Positions 37,553-48,541 of a stretch of 64,000 nucleotides of DNA are shown piece by piece (the first letter of the stretch is position 1; every line of letters starts with the position of its first letter). The stretch is from the NCBI GenBank assembly GCA_949126835.1, contig OX421499.1, forward strand, positions 7,705,026-7,769,025, read 5' to 3'. Made by a program: the position numbers and the translations under genes. This DNA is from Anisus vortex. Its lineage: Eukaryota > Mollusca > Gastropoda > Planorbidae. The notes beneath the pieces were generated by a model. The model was not told the DNA's origin. It saw only the letters and a program-made list of their open reading frames with translations, and did not search any database.

Positions 37553-37800
37553 ATAAAATAATATACAGATGGGAGGCACGGAAGTAGGTGGCGAAATGTT
37601 GTGGCGTCCGGGGCACAGTTGCGCGGAAAACTACGGAATCTTCAGAGCCGAACAAAAACGTAGAGATAGAAAAGCCAAGCAGACCTGCAAGGTGCTGCCA
37701 GATCCCACGGCCGCGTAATCTGTTTTCAGGGCCCCCATAGGACTGATAGGCCACCAAAGAGGCCACAGTGCGACTTTGCGACATGGTCAGCGTCGGAAAT
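37553..37800 (+). pseudogene. LINE ORF2 C-terminal remnant
   Basis: A plus-strand frame reads basic residues (AEQKRRDRKAKQTCKVLPDP), an in-frame stop, then FRAPIGLIGHQRGHS. It matches the R-x-R-I-G-L-x-S-H tail of LINE proteins. It is only the end of an element and is broken. Confidence 0.6.
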
Positions 37801-37869
37801 GAGGGGACGAACAGCACATTTTATAAAAGCGCACCCTTAGATAATAGAGCTGCGTTTTAACCGTATCCA

Positions 37870-38124
37870 CGGTTTACAACAAAGCTTGTATTTTTATTTA
37901 TTTTGATGTTACATTGTTCGTTGGCCTTGCTATTTCAGCTCAACCCATTCTGCATATAAAAAAACACTGTTTACATATAATTACTGTAATATCTCTTTTT
38001 TGTTGTGTGTTTTTGTTTGCTTACCTTGTTTAATGAGGTATTAACCATTTATAATAATAATTATGTCGTAAGGACACACCAAACCAATACGTGCGTTATT
38101 ATTAGCTCAAGATATCTTATGTTA
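37870..38124. other. AT-rich sequence, nothing recognised
   Basis: No gene or repeat supported. Confidence 0.4.
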
Positions 38125-38129
38125 TAATA

Positions 38130-38335
38130 TATAACAAACGTTCCTTCTATAAAAAGATTATTGCGTCCTACGCTCATCCGTGATCCGAGTCAAGTCTTGC
38201 ATTTCGTATTAATGTTTTAAATGATGTTAAGTTACTGGTTTTCCTGGTTTGTTCAGGCAACCCATTCCATAATTCGAATGCCACTCCGGATGAAAGATAA
38301 GTAAGACAAACGCATTAATATGCGTTGGTATAACG
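38130..38335 (-). pseudogene. LINE 3' end, minus strand
   Basis: Complement of the 27.6-27.9 kb sequence: GTTCCTTCTATAAAAAGATT at the 3' UTR, then the reverse of the TRKTSNLTSFKTL coding region and the W-N-G-L-P motif. It is 5'-truncated. Confidence 0.75.
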
Positions 38336-38608
38336 TAATGAGTTTGTATTGCCTGATATTAGGCGCTCGTTAAACATTTGACATGCATTCTATTTTGTCC
38401 TATGTGTGATAAGTTTGATTCGTAGACCGATATAAACATGACGCGTGAAGCCTTACCCAAGTAAGTACAAACTTAATTAGTGTTTATGTTCTTATATAAC
38501 AGTAAATGTAGATTTTTTTTTGTTGCTAAAATCAAATGACACGCTATAAGGATGGGAACATTTTAGCACCGGAGCTAATAACATAAATAGAAACATTAGT
38601 AGCCTAGA

Positions 38609-38785
38609 TAAGAATCGGCAACCTACGGCATGTTGGCACGCCGAGCGATTTTCAAAGGCACGCGGAATACTTACAAAAAGTCTCTTCTATAAGCAAAGAG
38701 TAGGGGGACTTTAAGGCTGTTGGCACGCTAAATGAATTAGAAATCATACTTTGGCACACTGTTACCAAAAGGCTGCCGACTCCTG
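38609..38785. mobile_element. hAT-like miniature element
   Basis: Left end TAAGAATCGGCAACCT, right end (inverted) CAGGAGTCGGCAGCCT. The flanks share GCCTAGA (38602-38608 and 38786-38792). The interior has TTGGCACGCCGAGCG and CTTTGGCACACTG, as in the other copies. Confidence 0.8.
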
Positions 38786-38854
38786 GCCTAGAGGGGGTAA
38801 TAATGCCTACGATGATGATTAATAATCGACGTTAAAGTATTGACTGATTTATAT

Positions 38855-39230
38855 TCATACATATGTGGTCGAGCGCAAGAGCGTTACATTTTTATTCTGA
38901 AGTTTTCGAGTTTAAATCCAGTAAAAAAACAACAACACAATACCCCTTCCAAATCCCAGGTTTGGAGTCCGTCCCAGCTTTCACGGTGCTTTAATGGGCA
39001 CTTTAGATTATGTAAAATGAGTTATTTGGCATCTTGCAGGCCAGACAAATCTCTTGAAAGAAGCCATGGTCATTGTGACTGGTGAACGATTCTTCAACAT
39101 CGTTTGTACAGATGGACATTAAAAGCTGGTGAAGTAATTACCCCCCTTCCCCCATACGCTCCCATTAAGAGTAAACAGGTGGGCTAACGCATGGAGATTT
39201 AAAGAGAGGCCGCGGGACTCGGTGGGGATG
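38855..39230 (+). other. sequence with a weak tRNA-like head
   Basis: GTGGTCGAGCGCAAGAGCG followed about 30 bases later by GAGTTTAAATCCAG loosely fits box A and box B of a SINE. Nothing else is recognised. Confidence 0.25.
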
Positions 39231-39530
39231 AAGCTATGTACGCGACAGCCAGTCTCACCAAGATCTGGTGCCTGGTTGTCCAGACCTATAGTCTGAAATT
39301 GGTGCTACCGGGCGAAATACGAGCGAGCCACCACGTTAATGATCTGGGGGTATGTCTGCAGGTGGGGAGAAGCAGAGTAATGCATGTGACTGCGGAGACC
39401 GTGCCCTTTGTTACGCGATACGCCCCATTCGGCGTGCCGCAAAGTGGCCAGCCTCGGACAGGATCTTGGTGTGCTCCCACCATTAAACCTCTATTTTACA
39501 TTGTTACATTGTACATAAGAGCCGTAAGGC
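39231..39530. other. GC-richer unassigned segment
   Basis: A locally GC-rich stretch with frames of 65-120 codons on both strands, none matching a family I know. A degraded transposon or a lone exon are both possible. Confidence 0.3.
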
Positions 39531-40530
39531 TCGCCCAATTATTATTATTATTTTTTTTTTTATTAATTTTTTTATTATTTTTTTTTACATTTTTTTTACA
39601 GTGATAAGATCACCAGCCATACGACTTAGAATAGCTAATAAGGGAGTACATTACTTTTTCTATTGAAATTATCTCTTCTTCGCCGATCCTTAAATTTTAA
39701 AATTATTGTTTTCAAAAACGGTTTGTAATGACAGCACGGTGTAGCTATATTGCTGTAGACAATTATTAAAAAAAAAAAGATAAAAATAAGAAGATAAACA
39801 AAATGACGCCATTAAAAATCAGACTCCTGATTCAGAATTTAAAAATAAATTCTGAAATCTTATAAACATCTGTACCTTCAGCCCAAGGCTAAACTGTTTT
39901 TGAAGTCTAGTTAAAGTTAAAACAGACTTGAAGAGGTTTTCGACGACACTTTGACTTTTCACTACTCGACAACAGCCTCGTGAAATCATGAAAAACCTTC
40001 CAAGTTTATTCAAATAAACTCGAATCTTTTTCACTCACTGCCTTCGCTTGTCACTTCCTGTTCTTTAGTTCTATAAATAACTGAAACAACTGCAGCCACA
40101 ATGTTTGCTCAAACAATCGAAAAGGTTGTTTTTTGTCCTTGTGGGGAAACCTGCCTATGATGTCGTTCCCCGTGGCGCCACTATATTCAATGCATCTCGG
40201 ACATAGATAGACATAGATACATTACCCACTGGTTCATAACACAATGCAAGTAGCTATATTTGTAATTTTACACCCCTTTGGCGCTATTCCTTAATACAGT
40301 ATTCGTGTTTGAATGAACTCCAGTTTCCTCCCCTTTTCAGGACACGCAACCTTTCCCCCAAATTCCCTCAAAATTCAATACACTCCACAGTTCCATTAAA
40401 TCCTTTTCGTCATTTCCTCTCTTCTCCCCCCCCCCCCAACCCTACATAAGCCCATTTCTGTGACCGCGTCCAAAATGTTTCTAGCCTGACAGGAGAATTA
40501 TATCAAGATAAGGTTTTAGGTCAGGGTGTG
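39531..40530. other. AT-rich intergenic sequence
   Basis: T-rich tract at 39540-39600. A 71-codon minus-strand frame (39819-40034) is unrecognised. No supported gene. Confidence 0.4.
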
Positions 40531-40537
40531 AAGAGCG

Positions 40538-40833
40538 AGGCGGCGGGGTTGGGGTGGGGACGCAAAATCTAGAGAGAACTGTTCACCTTTTTTTATTCCT
40601 ATGTTTTTTTCTATGGTTTTCGTTGCTGATTTGTTTGTGTGTCCACATTGCTATTACACAAGATGAATACGATCTTGTACTATAAAGGCGGCAGGGATGA
40701 GGTGGGGACGCAAAATCTAGAGAGAACTGTTCACCTTTTTTTATTCCTATGTTTTTTTATGGAGTTCAATTGTGTTTTTTTTTTCTTCTATTCACATGGC
40801 TATTACAGAAGATGAATACGACGCACGCGATGG
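40538..40833. repeat. 148-bp tandem duplication
   Basis: GGTGGGGACGCAAAATCTAG...GTTCACCTTTTTTTATTCC and AGATGAATACGA each occur twice, 148 bp apart. Confidence 0.9.
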
Positions 40834-40861
40834 GGAGGGGGGGGGGAGGAGAGAAATAGAA

Positions 40862-41136
40862 CAGTGGTACCCAACCTTTTAAATGTCGCGATCATTTCAT
40901 ACACTTCTCTCGTTGTGGCGAACGCAACCATGAAATAATTTGCTACTTTTATGAATAGCAATGTAAATATTCTTATACGCAGGATGTATTTTCATTGTAA
41001 AAATTTGGACATTTAGAGCAAAGTAATTAATTACACAACAGCAAATACAGAAATAACAACAACACAAATTGGTTTTCCGATGGTCTTTGGCGACCCCCAT
41101 GTAATGGTCGTTCGACACCTAGATTGGGAACCGCTG
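40862..41136. mobile_element. hAT-like miniature element (CAGTGGTACCCAACC type)
   Basis: Inverted ends CAGTGGTACCCAACC and CAGCGGTTCCCAATC. The 8-bp flanks AAATAGAA and AACTAGAA differ at one base. The interior has GTCGCGATC near one end and TTGGCGACCCCC near the other. No transposase. Confidence 0.8.
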
Positions 41137-41262
41137 AACTAGAAGATAATGGAGGTCGATTAATGGATTTTCTATTATTTCCATTGATTGCCAGGTGAGA
41201 ATTTCCAATAGCTGGATGGACTTGTTTTTGTTTGTGTACAGGTATGTGTGTGTCTGTTTGTG

Positions 41263-41338
41263 TGAAAGAAAGAGAGAGAGAGAGAGGGGGAGAGAGAGAA
41301 AGGGGAGGGAGGGAGAAACAGAGAGAGAGAGAGAGAAA
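41263..41338. repeat. GA-rich microsatellite
   Basis: Imperfect (GA)n with GGGAG interruptions. Confidence 0.9.
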
Positions 41339-41464
41339 CCCAAAAGTACTGAGCGTGGTGTACAAAACATTTTGTATTAAAAACCAGTTTCCACAAAATA
41401 TAGATAATATCAAATATGCATGAAATCGTCTAGGAAACAAATTAATTTTTTTCCTATATGTTAC

Positions 41465-41830
41465 AGACGCCCCTTTCTATACAAAGAGACTATTGCGTCC
41501 TACGTTTATCCGTGGTTCAAGTGTAATGTTGCATCTTTATTAGGGTTTTAACCCTTCCCGTACCGACCTACTTCTATCTATGCTGCCTTCAGTTCCGCTA
41601 TATACGCGCCCGGGACTGTAAGGGTTAATTGATGTTTCGATGTTGGTGTTTTTCTAGTTCAGGCGACCGATTCCATACCCGGATGCCGCTTAGTAAGAAA
41701 GAGAAAGATTGATATGATTTCGTTTATGGAATACACAATAAGAAATGTGTTTTTATATCTCTATATTTGTATGAGTTTTTCACAATATCATTGTGACGTA
41801 TTTCTAAGTTAAAACTTGTCGAACGTCGTC
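41465..41830 (-). pseudogene. LINE 3' end, minus strand, split by an 81-bp element
   Basis: GACTATTGCGTCCTACG...TCCGTGG and TTCAGGCGACCGATTCCAT match the complement of the 27.6-kb LINE end. The 81-bp TTAA element at 41548-41628 interrupts it. Confidence 0.65.
41548..41628 (-). mobile_element. 81-bp TTAA-flanked miniature element, family A
   Basis: TTAA at both ends. The terminal inverted repeats begin CCCTT (TTAACCCTT / AAGGGTTAA). It is nearly identical, in reverse, to 42844-42924, and removing it restores a continuous LINE with one TTAA. Precise TTAA duplication is the known signature of piggyBac-type transposition. Confidence 0.85.
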
Positions 41831-42350
41831 TGTATTATACATTACATGTAAGTATAACCAATATAGATCTACTATATACCAATATAACTAATATAATAAA
41901 AAGCCTACTATTATAACCAATATGATATATACCAATATAATCAATATAAAGTATTATTTAGTTTATTAACACTTTTTTCCATTGGCATAATGATATCTGT
42001 AAAAGCATTACAAATGTAACACTTAAAAAAACATTTGTTTTTAATTGTAGGCAATTTATACAGTAATTGTGTAAAAACATTTGTTTCTTAAACTTGTTAA
42101 GTGTGTGTCCAGAATAAAGCACCTTACGACTATATGAGGTCAACACAACGTAGGTTTCTTTAAATCAAAATAACAACAAAACCATTCATCCGTTGCTAAA
42201 ATGATTTAGTCCAGTGCTACACTCATCTACCTAACTATCCATCCCAACGCTGATCCACAACCCAAATCACCAATCCATTTATTCACCCGCCAAACAATCA
42301 ACCTATCCACACGTCCGAGTATCCATCCATTCATTCTTCCTTCCGTCTGT
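41831..42350. other. AT-rich intergenic sequence
   Basis: Repeated words CCAATATAA at 41859-41950 and CATCCATTC-like words at 42180-42340. No gene supported. Confidence 0.4.
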
Positions 42351-42382
42351 TTGCTAACACACACACAAACACACACACACAC
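42351..42382. repeat. (AC)n microsatellite
   Basis: Short run of AC dinucleotides with AAAC interruptions. Confidence 0.85.
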
Positions 42383-42542
42383 AAACGACCATCCGCTCAT
42401 TCACCAATCGATTTATCCATTCATCAATAATTCTCTCTTTTTTTCACATAAACACCCATACTTTCAGAAAATTAACAAGATATTTATGTATAAAACACCA
42501 CTAAATCTTACAGTACTAGAACAAATGGTAAGTAAGAAATTA

Positions 42543-42783
42543 AAGTACCCTTCGGACCAAATTGATCATAGGGCTGGTTAAGCAGCGTTCACCAGTTTCT
42601 GTAGCCACGGCATACTAGGTGATTGTGGGGCCAGCACATTGCACAGCCGCCTTTACTTTACCCCAACTAAGGTCAGGCACCCTACGGAGCTAGGTAGACT
42701 CAGGGACATCCTCCAGACCAGGGAAAAAAAATCCTAATCTTCACCAAGATTTGAACCCGGGACCTTCGGTACGCCAGTCGAAG
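42543..42783 (-). repeat. tRNA-derived SINE, 5' end missing
   Basis: Minus-strand copy. The 3' tail is at 42546 (CCCTTCGGACCAAATTGATC) and box B is on the complement near 42752. It stops at GCCAGTCGAA before box A. Confidence 0.85.
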
Positions 42784-42843
42784 ATAAGACAAAAAAAAAA
42801 GGACACATGAGCTGATAGTAAATATCAAGACTTTTTTTTACAC

Positions 42844-42924
42844 TTAACCCTTACAGTCCCGGGCGCGTATATAGCGGAACTGAAGGCAGCATAGATAGAA
42901 GTAGATCGGTACAGGAAGGGTTAA
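42844..42924 (+). mobile_element. 81-bp TTAA-flanked miniature element, family A
   Basis: TTAACCCTTACAG at one end and GGAAGGGTTAA at the other. It is the same 81-bp length and sequence family as 41548-41628, in opposite orientation. No coding capacity. Confidence 0.85.
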
Positions 42925-42978
42925 AAACCAACTTCTTCTAACTATGGAGAGAATAGGCAAGGCGGGAAATCTACAGCA

Positions 42979-43059
42979 TTAACTCTTTCCATACGTAAAA
43001 TCAAGCCGAGCCATAACGTTACGGCATACAGTATTGACAAAACGTATAGAAAGAGTTAA
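42979..43059 (+). mobile_element. 81-bp TTAA-flanked miniature element, family B
   Basis: TTAACTCTTTCCATACGT at the left is repeated inverted at the right (TTAACTCTTTCTATACGT) with one mismatch. Its length equals family A and the termini are related (TTAACYCTT), but the interior differs. It lies 54 bp from the family A copy. Confidence 0.85.
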
Positions 43060-43585
43060 GGAAGTGTTGGATCAAACAGGGCAATGAAACTTGAAGGGAT
43101 TCAAAAGTTGTAAAAGTCCTTCTAGATGGTTCCTCTGTCTACACTATCAAACGTTTGAGGAAAGTCAAATGTAGAAACAAAAACCGAAAAGATGACATAA
43201 CATAGGCTTAAACCAGTTCCATCATACACATAGATCTATATATGGAATACGTTTTACATTGTAACGAAACTGACCATTAATTTTAATAGGTTTGTTCCAA
43301 AACGACGACAAAAGCTATTTATAGCCAACTGGGTTGTTTCATCCGGGCGTCTTGTTGACTCTTATGCAGACACTCAGAACAAAGTATACTGGTCGCCTTG
43401 ATAATTTCGCTGTGTTTGTCGGGATCTAAAAAATAGTCTGTGACGTCATGCCATCCGTGACGTCTATCAGGACCAACTCAATTTATTTATGTAGACTGTA
43501 GACTACATTGTCGATGCTACTTTCAAATTTACAAGCAAAAAAGTAGACGCCGAAATGTAACTTTTCGTTTGCTTTTACATTACAG

Positions 43586-43695
43586 ATTCAAATTTATACC
43601 ATCGATCCCATGGGCATTCTTGCACAGATTCACAGAAGTACTTCATGAGAAAGTCCTGCTGATTTGTCCGCCACGGGTCAAGGCGCCACACACGA
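43586..43695 (+). promoter_or_regulatory. 5' UTR part of exon with two short upstream ORFs
   Basis: The exon start is inferred from the acceptor TTTTACATTACAG at 43573-43585. Two short reading frames start at ATGs upstream of the chosen start: one of 12 codons (ATGGGCATTC...TGA) and one of 5 codons (ATGAGAAAG...TGA). Upstream ORFs like these often reduce translation. An untranslated exon further upstream is implied but was not located. Confidence 0.45.
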
Positions 43696-45949
43696 ATGAC
43701 TACATCGCGGATGACCTCATCCGATAGTGAGACTAAACACTCAGATATAGGCAGACGGACATCTAGTCCGAGCTTACTAAAAACGCCAAAACTTTGCACA
43801 GAAAGAGTGCCGAATATAGAACATGCTGAAGTAAGTCAAATGCTAGTTTTTACCTTGACCCAAAATCAAATTAAACGTATAGATCTAGTATTTAGTAAAT
43901 TTAACATTATATAAAAATCCATACTAACGTGCGATTCTCAGGAATATCCCGGCATTCGGTTAATTAACAGTTAAAGAATGTTTTAAACGTTTTTAACATT
44001 TTTAATTTATGTCCACAATAGAACAATGTCGGGTTATAAAAATTTAATTATAAGCATGCAATGTCTAATGCCATAGCAATAGCTAATGCATATAATTTTT
44101 ATTACAGTGTCCCAAAGTGGGATTTCTAATTCATTTAGCGTGCCAACAGCCTTAAAGTCACCATGCTTTAGCACTTTATTTCTAATAGAAGATACTTGAA
44201 TAGTTTTGTTAGGGGTCTTCCGCATGCCATTGAAATAAATCGTTCTGCGTGCCAAGTCTGGCACGCGTTCCGTAGATTAAAGACCCCTGATGTTGACCAT
44301 ACTCTTCAATAGTATACTTTATATTATAACTTTATAATATTATGTCGTTTGTACAGATAACTTCTATGAAGGCAGACATGGAGATTAAGAATGCTGTCCA
44401 GCGTCAGAGGAGGACCCTCGGGATCAAGTACGCCCCGCCCAACCCGACGACGATCCTCCCGAGGCCGAAGTATCATGACGTCGTGCCAGGGGCGTTTCCG
44501 CCAGGCTACCCTCAGCGCGCCACCATGAGCACGTCCCAGCGTACGACCGGGGCACCAGGCAGCGTTGACTCCAGCCACAGGTTTGCCCAAATTGCCAACG
44601 GGGGCGGAACCCGCGATGATGTGGCCGTCGAGACGCTTGTGAGTGATGGGAGTGCAGCGTCCACGCCCAGACTTGGCAGTCCTAGGAGGAACGTGTCCAC
44701 GATAACCATTTCCCCCAACAAATTACATCCGGGCATGTCTGATCAAACGAACAGTCCAAGACCCATGGGCATCTCAGACGCAACTGCAAGAAATACGCGA
44801 GACTTTAGACTAAATAGGTTTCAAAGCCAAGATCAATACGAGGGCAGCTTGCTTGATTTCGGGAACTCACCACTCAGCAGAACTCTCCCGCCAGGTTTTA
44901 AGTTGAAAGATACGCTAGCCGCGGGCTCGAACAATCTCTTTGGTTTCAGCAGGTCCTTGACGTCAGACCGGCTAACTCGTCGCCCTCAAGACAGTCCATC
45001 AAGACAGCTGTCTTACAACGACGACATGAGTTTGAACGGCGAAAAGAGGATCATCGACGGATCCGTCTTCCCACCAACAGGGCAGCGAGGCAACCTATGG
45101 CCAAACGCTGCGTCGACAAGGTGGTCTGACAAAACTTTTGAATCGTCCAAGGGTGGATTTATTCGTACTGTCTCCAATCCACCCATATATTATTTTCCAG
45201 TTTCCACAGAGAGAACGCCCGCGAGCCACAAGTTAAATTCTAAACCCGAGGCGCAGTCGAACGCAACAAGCTCTTTGGCGGGATATTCTTCTTCCATGGA
45301 CCTAGCAGACAGCATTATCAAAGCAGTCAGCGAGAACATCAACGAAGTCTACCACCTTTGCCAAACCAAGGTTAAGTATTCCGATTTCATCGAAAAAACC
45401 CAGCCCCATAGACTGTTTGGCAGTGAAGCCTTCTGGGATGACTCAGAATACAGAAAAAAGGAGAACGCAGTTTCACCAAGAACCATTGCTAAAGCAAAAT
45501 CGACCGTGACCTTCTCAAAACGGACCAAAATACTCCCGAGCCTAGTATCTAGCCCCCACGATTCGCCTTATTCGATACCATACAGTCAACGCGATACCAA
45601 TTCTCGTATCGCGATGGAAACGGTATCGAACTCGCCCCTACCTGAACCCGAAATCGACTACGACAAGCCGATTACAATTATAATTGAGTCCAACCAAGAC
45701 GGCTGCCTGAAAGCCACTCGACCTATTCTGAAGTTGGCGAGCAAGACAAACCTGGGCTCGAGAACCTTCGAGAAAACGAGAGCTGGAGACCTAAACAATA
45801 ACACTCTTACCGAGCCACGTGCCTTAACCTCGGATGGCTCTCAGTTGACAGGCGATATTTTTAGAACGCAAGGGAGGCTAGTCAGATTCAACTTTGACAC
45901 GACCATTCACGAATTCACTCCCTCTGAGCCAGTCCTTTCGCCGAAGTAA
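43696..45949 (+). CDS. unrecognised disordered protein, two coding exons (about 575 aa)
   Basis: Exon 1 is 43696-43830 (45 codons), ending GAA/GTAAGT. The last exon is 44357-45949 (530 codons and TAA), after the acceptor GTTTGTACAG. Both junctions are phase 0, so the frames join without a stop. The protein is rich in Ser, Thr, Pro, Asn and Arg, with RRTSSPSLLKTPKL near residue 25 and many SP/TP sites. No signal peptide, membrane segment or known domain is seen. Near the C-terminus RLVRF fits the RVxF docking motif of protein phosphatase 1; this is a weak, common motif. Codon use is GC-richer than the surroundings, typical of a real gene here. Intron 1 (526 bp) contains a hAT-like remnant. The last exon alone is open from 44342, but the splice site makes that upstream ATG unlikely. 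Function unknown. Confidence 0.72.
44093..44289 (-). mobile_element. hAT-like miniature element remnant in the intron
   Basis: Reverse orientation of the 38.6-kb family: CAGTGTCCCAAAGTGGGATT, AGCGTGCCAACAGCC and TGCCAAGTCTGGCACGCG, ending CCCCTG. The left terminal repeat has decayed, and no 8-bp duplication could be found. Confidence 0.7.
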
Positions 45950-46488
45950 AGATCCAAGGTTTCAGGGGTCGTCCACAGAAAACGTCAGGAAATAAAAATA
46001 AAAAGGAGACTAAAGTATCCCAGCCCACTATCATTTACCGACGCGTTATGAGAGGAAAGAGTGTTTACTATGAAGTTAATACAATATCAATACTGTTTTC
46101 TTATTGAAATATTTTCACGCATTCATTAATGTATTTAAAACAAACTAAAGAGTGTTGTTTCTAATTTATAAAAAAATTTAGAGAATTCTTTTATTGCTTA
46201 CTCTTGTGATTAATTTTATTTGTTTGAATATGGTGTAAAAAGATTTTTTGTTTGCGATGTCACATTTGGACGACCCCCTAAGCGCTATTTATTTTCAGAG
46301 CATCGACTCTACCATTCTATAGGGCTAATCCATTATTTTGTGCTTATCTATTATAATTTATTTTTGTTTGCTAAAATTTGATAAATTTTACACTAATTAA
46401 GCTTTTGGTCTTTCATTGTTTTTGTTTTTTTAATATCATGTTACTACATCAACGGTTTCTTTAAGTCCAGTACACACGCTCGTTCTTA

Positions 46489-46494
46489 AATAAA
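46489..46494 (+). terminator. polyadenylation signal AATAAA of the 43.7-45.9 kb gene
   Basis: AATAAA in TTCTTAAATAAAGTTAG, 540 bp after the stop codon. The intervening AT-rich 3' UTR has other weak AATAAA-like sites near 45992. A SINE starts just downstream. Confidence 0.45.
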
Positions 46495-46506
46495 GTTAGT
46501 GAAAAA

Positions 46507-46678
46507 GTAAAATAACCTTCATACTAACTGATCATAGGGTTGGTGAAGCAGCGTTCACCGGTTTCTGTGGCCACGACATACGAGGAGAAATGTGTGCCAA
46601 GCACAATGCCCAGCCGTCCCTTTACTTAATCCCTAACTAGTGTCAGGAGGTACCCATCAGAGCTGGGTAGACTCAGAA
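46507..46678 (-). repeat. tRNA-derived SINE, 5'-truncated
   Basis: The 3' tail and body are present. It ends at GGGTAGACTCAG without the tRNA-like head. Confidence 0.8.
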
Positions 46679-46679
46679 T

Positions 46680-46912
46680 GAAAGCATGGGTAAACTAAAT
46701 TCGTATTTACCATATTTTTGATGAGTGTTAGAATCTGCTCGAGAAAACGTGGCAATATGACCTATTCATCTTACACGCGTTTCCAGTGTGTGACGTCACG
46801 TACAAACGTTGCCTTAACTACAAATCTTCAACGGATACAATAAAAAAACAACAACAACACGTGCACACACACACATATACACACATCCATCCCTTCGAGG
46901 GGTAATATCTAA
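46680..46912. other. intergenic sequence with short AC repeat
   Basis: ACACAC-rich patch at 46863-46885. No gene. Confidence 0.4.
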
Positions 46913-47189
46913 CAATGGCGTAGCCAGGGCAGCCATTTTCCGAAAAGTTAGGCCCTTTTTTTTTTAGAATAAACATTGTCGCTTTTACATTAATAATAAC
47001 TGTTTAATAACAAAATACGAGGCCACATAAAAAAGCATGGACGTTTTAGATAAAAGAACAAACAAGGGGTATTTCATGATTAAAATGTGACCTAATAAAG
47101 GGACAAACAAGTGGGGCATTTTCAAAACATAACTATTTTTCGCATCTCTATAGAATCAATAAAGGTAACTTATTTTAATTAAAGGGAGA

Positions 47190-48541
47190 TAATCTCAGAT
47201 AATTAACCCGTTTTCTTTACGTTAATATTTGTAATAAATTTTTTATATTTTGTTTTCATAAAAAAATAAAGGGCTTCCATTGTATAATTTTGAAATGATC
47301 AAAGTTTAATTAGTTGTAAATTATTTAAATATTATATGACTAAACATTTATATTTTCATTTTCAAACACCACATTAACTAATAAGCTAGTATGATTACTA
47401 CGTAGCTATTCTCCTCAACAGCGTTCACGTTTGCAACTGTAAGGAAATATACTATCATCATATATTGACATATATGAAAGAAATTCTCAGATCAACTGAG
47501 ATCAAAATAAAATTAATTTATAGTTGGTGCAAAGTCTTGACAGCTATGGAAAGGATAATATTTACACAATAATTAACCATAAATATAAAAGTTGTGTAGC
47601 AACATTTTGTATTTAATTTAAAGGCTAAAAAACAGGATGATAATCACAACCATTGATTTTTTTAAATTAACTATAAAAAAGCTTTTAACGATTTTCTCTT
47701 TAAATAATAATAATTCTTTTTTGTATAGCGCTGCTAACAATATAATGTAATAAGCACAGAGCGCACTGAACAACAAGCTAACAATATAATGTAATAAGTA
47801 CAAAGCGCACTGAACAACAAGCTAACAATATAATGTAATAAGCACAGAGCGCACTGAACAACAAGCTAACAATATAATTTAATAAGCACAGAGCGCACTG
47901 AACAACAAGCTAACAACATAATGTAATAAGCACAGAGCGCACTGAACAACAAGCTAACAATATAATGCAATAAGCACAGAGCGCACTGAACAACAAGCTA
48001 ACAATATAATGTAATAAGCACAGAGCGCACTGACAACAAGCTAACAATATAATGTAATAAGCACAGAGCGCACTGAACAACAAGCTAACAATATAATGTA
48101 ATAAGCACAGAGCGCACTGAACAACAAGCTAACAATATAATTTAATAAGCACAGAGCGCACTGAACAACAAGCTAACAACATAATGTATTAAGCACAGAG
48201 CGCACTGAACAACAAGCTAACAATATAATGTAATAAGCACAGAGCGCACTGAACAACAAGCTAACAATATAATGTAATAAGCACAGAGCGCACTGACAAC
48301 AAGCTAACAATATAATGTAATAAGCACAGAGCGCACTGAACAACAAGCGACCAAGAACACGGATAATATAATACTCAGGGCTTAAAAAAAATAATCTTTT
48401 TTGCTTTTGGCCTTGGTCTTGATACGGTGCTAAATAAATTGTCTTATTAAAAAACTAAAATAAAAGAGCAGATTTACTCTCAGGCTGTTGATATAGAAAC
48501 CCTAGTTTGGCACTCTTTTAGCAAAAGAATGCCGACCCCTG
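47190..48541 (+). mobile_element. large non-autonomous hAT-like repeat, copy B
   Basis: Shares several blocks with 28363-29697. The right end GAATGCCGACCCCTG is a hAT-like terminus. The left terminus was not found. About 610 bp are taken up by the 44-bp array, which copy A lacks. Confidence 0.55.
47733..48347. repeat. 44-bp minisatellite, about 14 copies
   Basis: The unit holds AACAATATAATGTAATAAGC and ACAGAGCGCACTGAACAACA. Two units lack an AA (CACTGACAAC), at about 48029 and 48291. The variant order repeats with a 262-bp period, so a six-unit block was duplicated. Confidence 0.95.

Noticed and set aside
41027..41440. Ser/Leu-rich and Arg/Glu-rich frames
   Set aside because: Translations of the GA-rich microsatellite and the hAT-like element.
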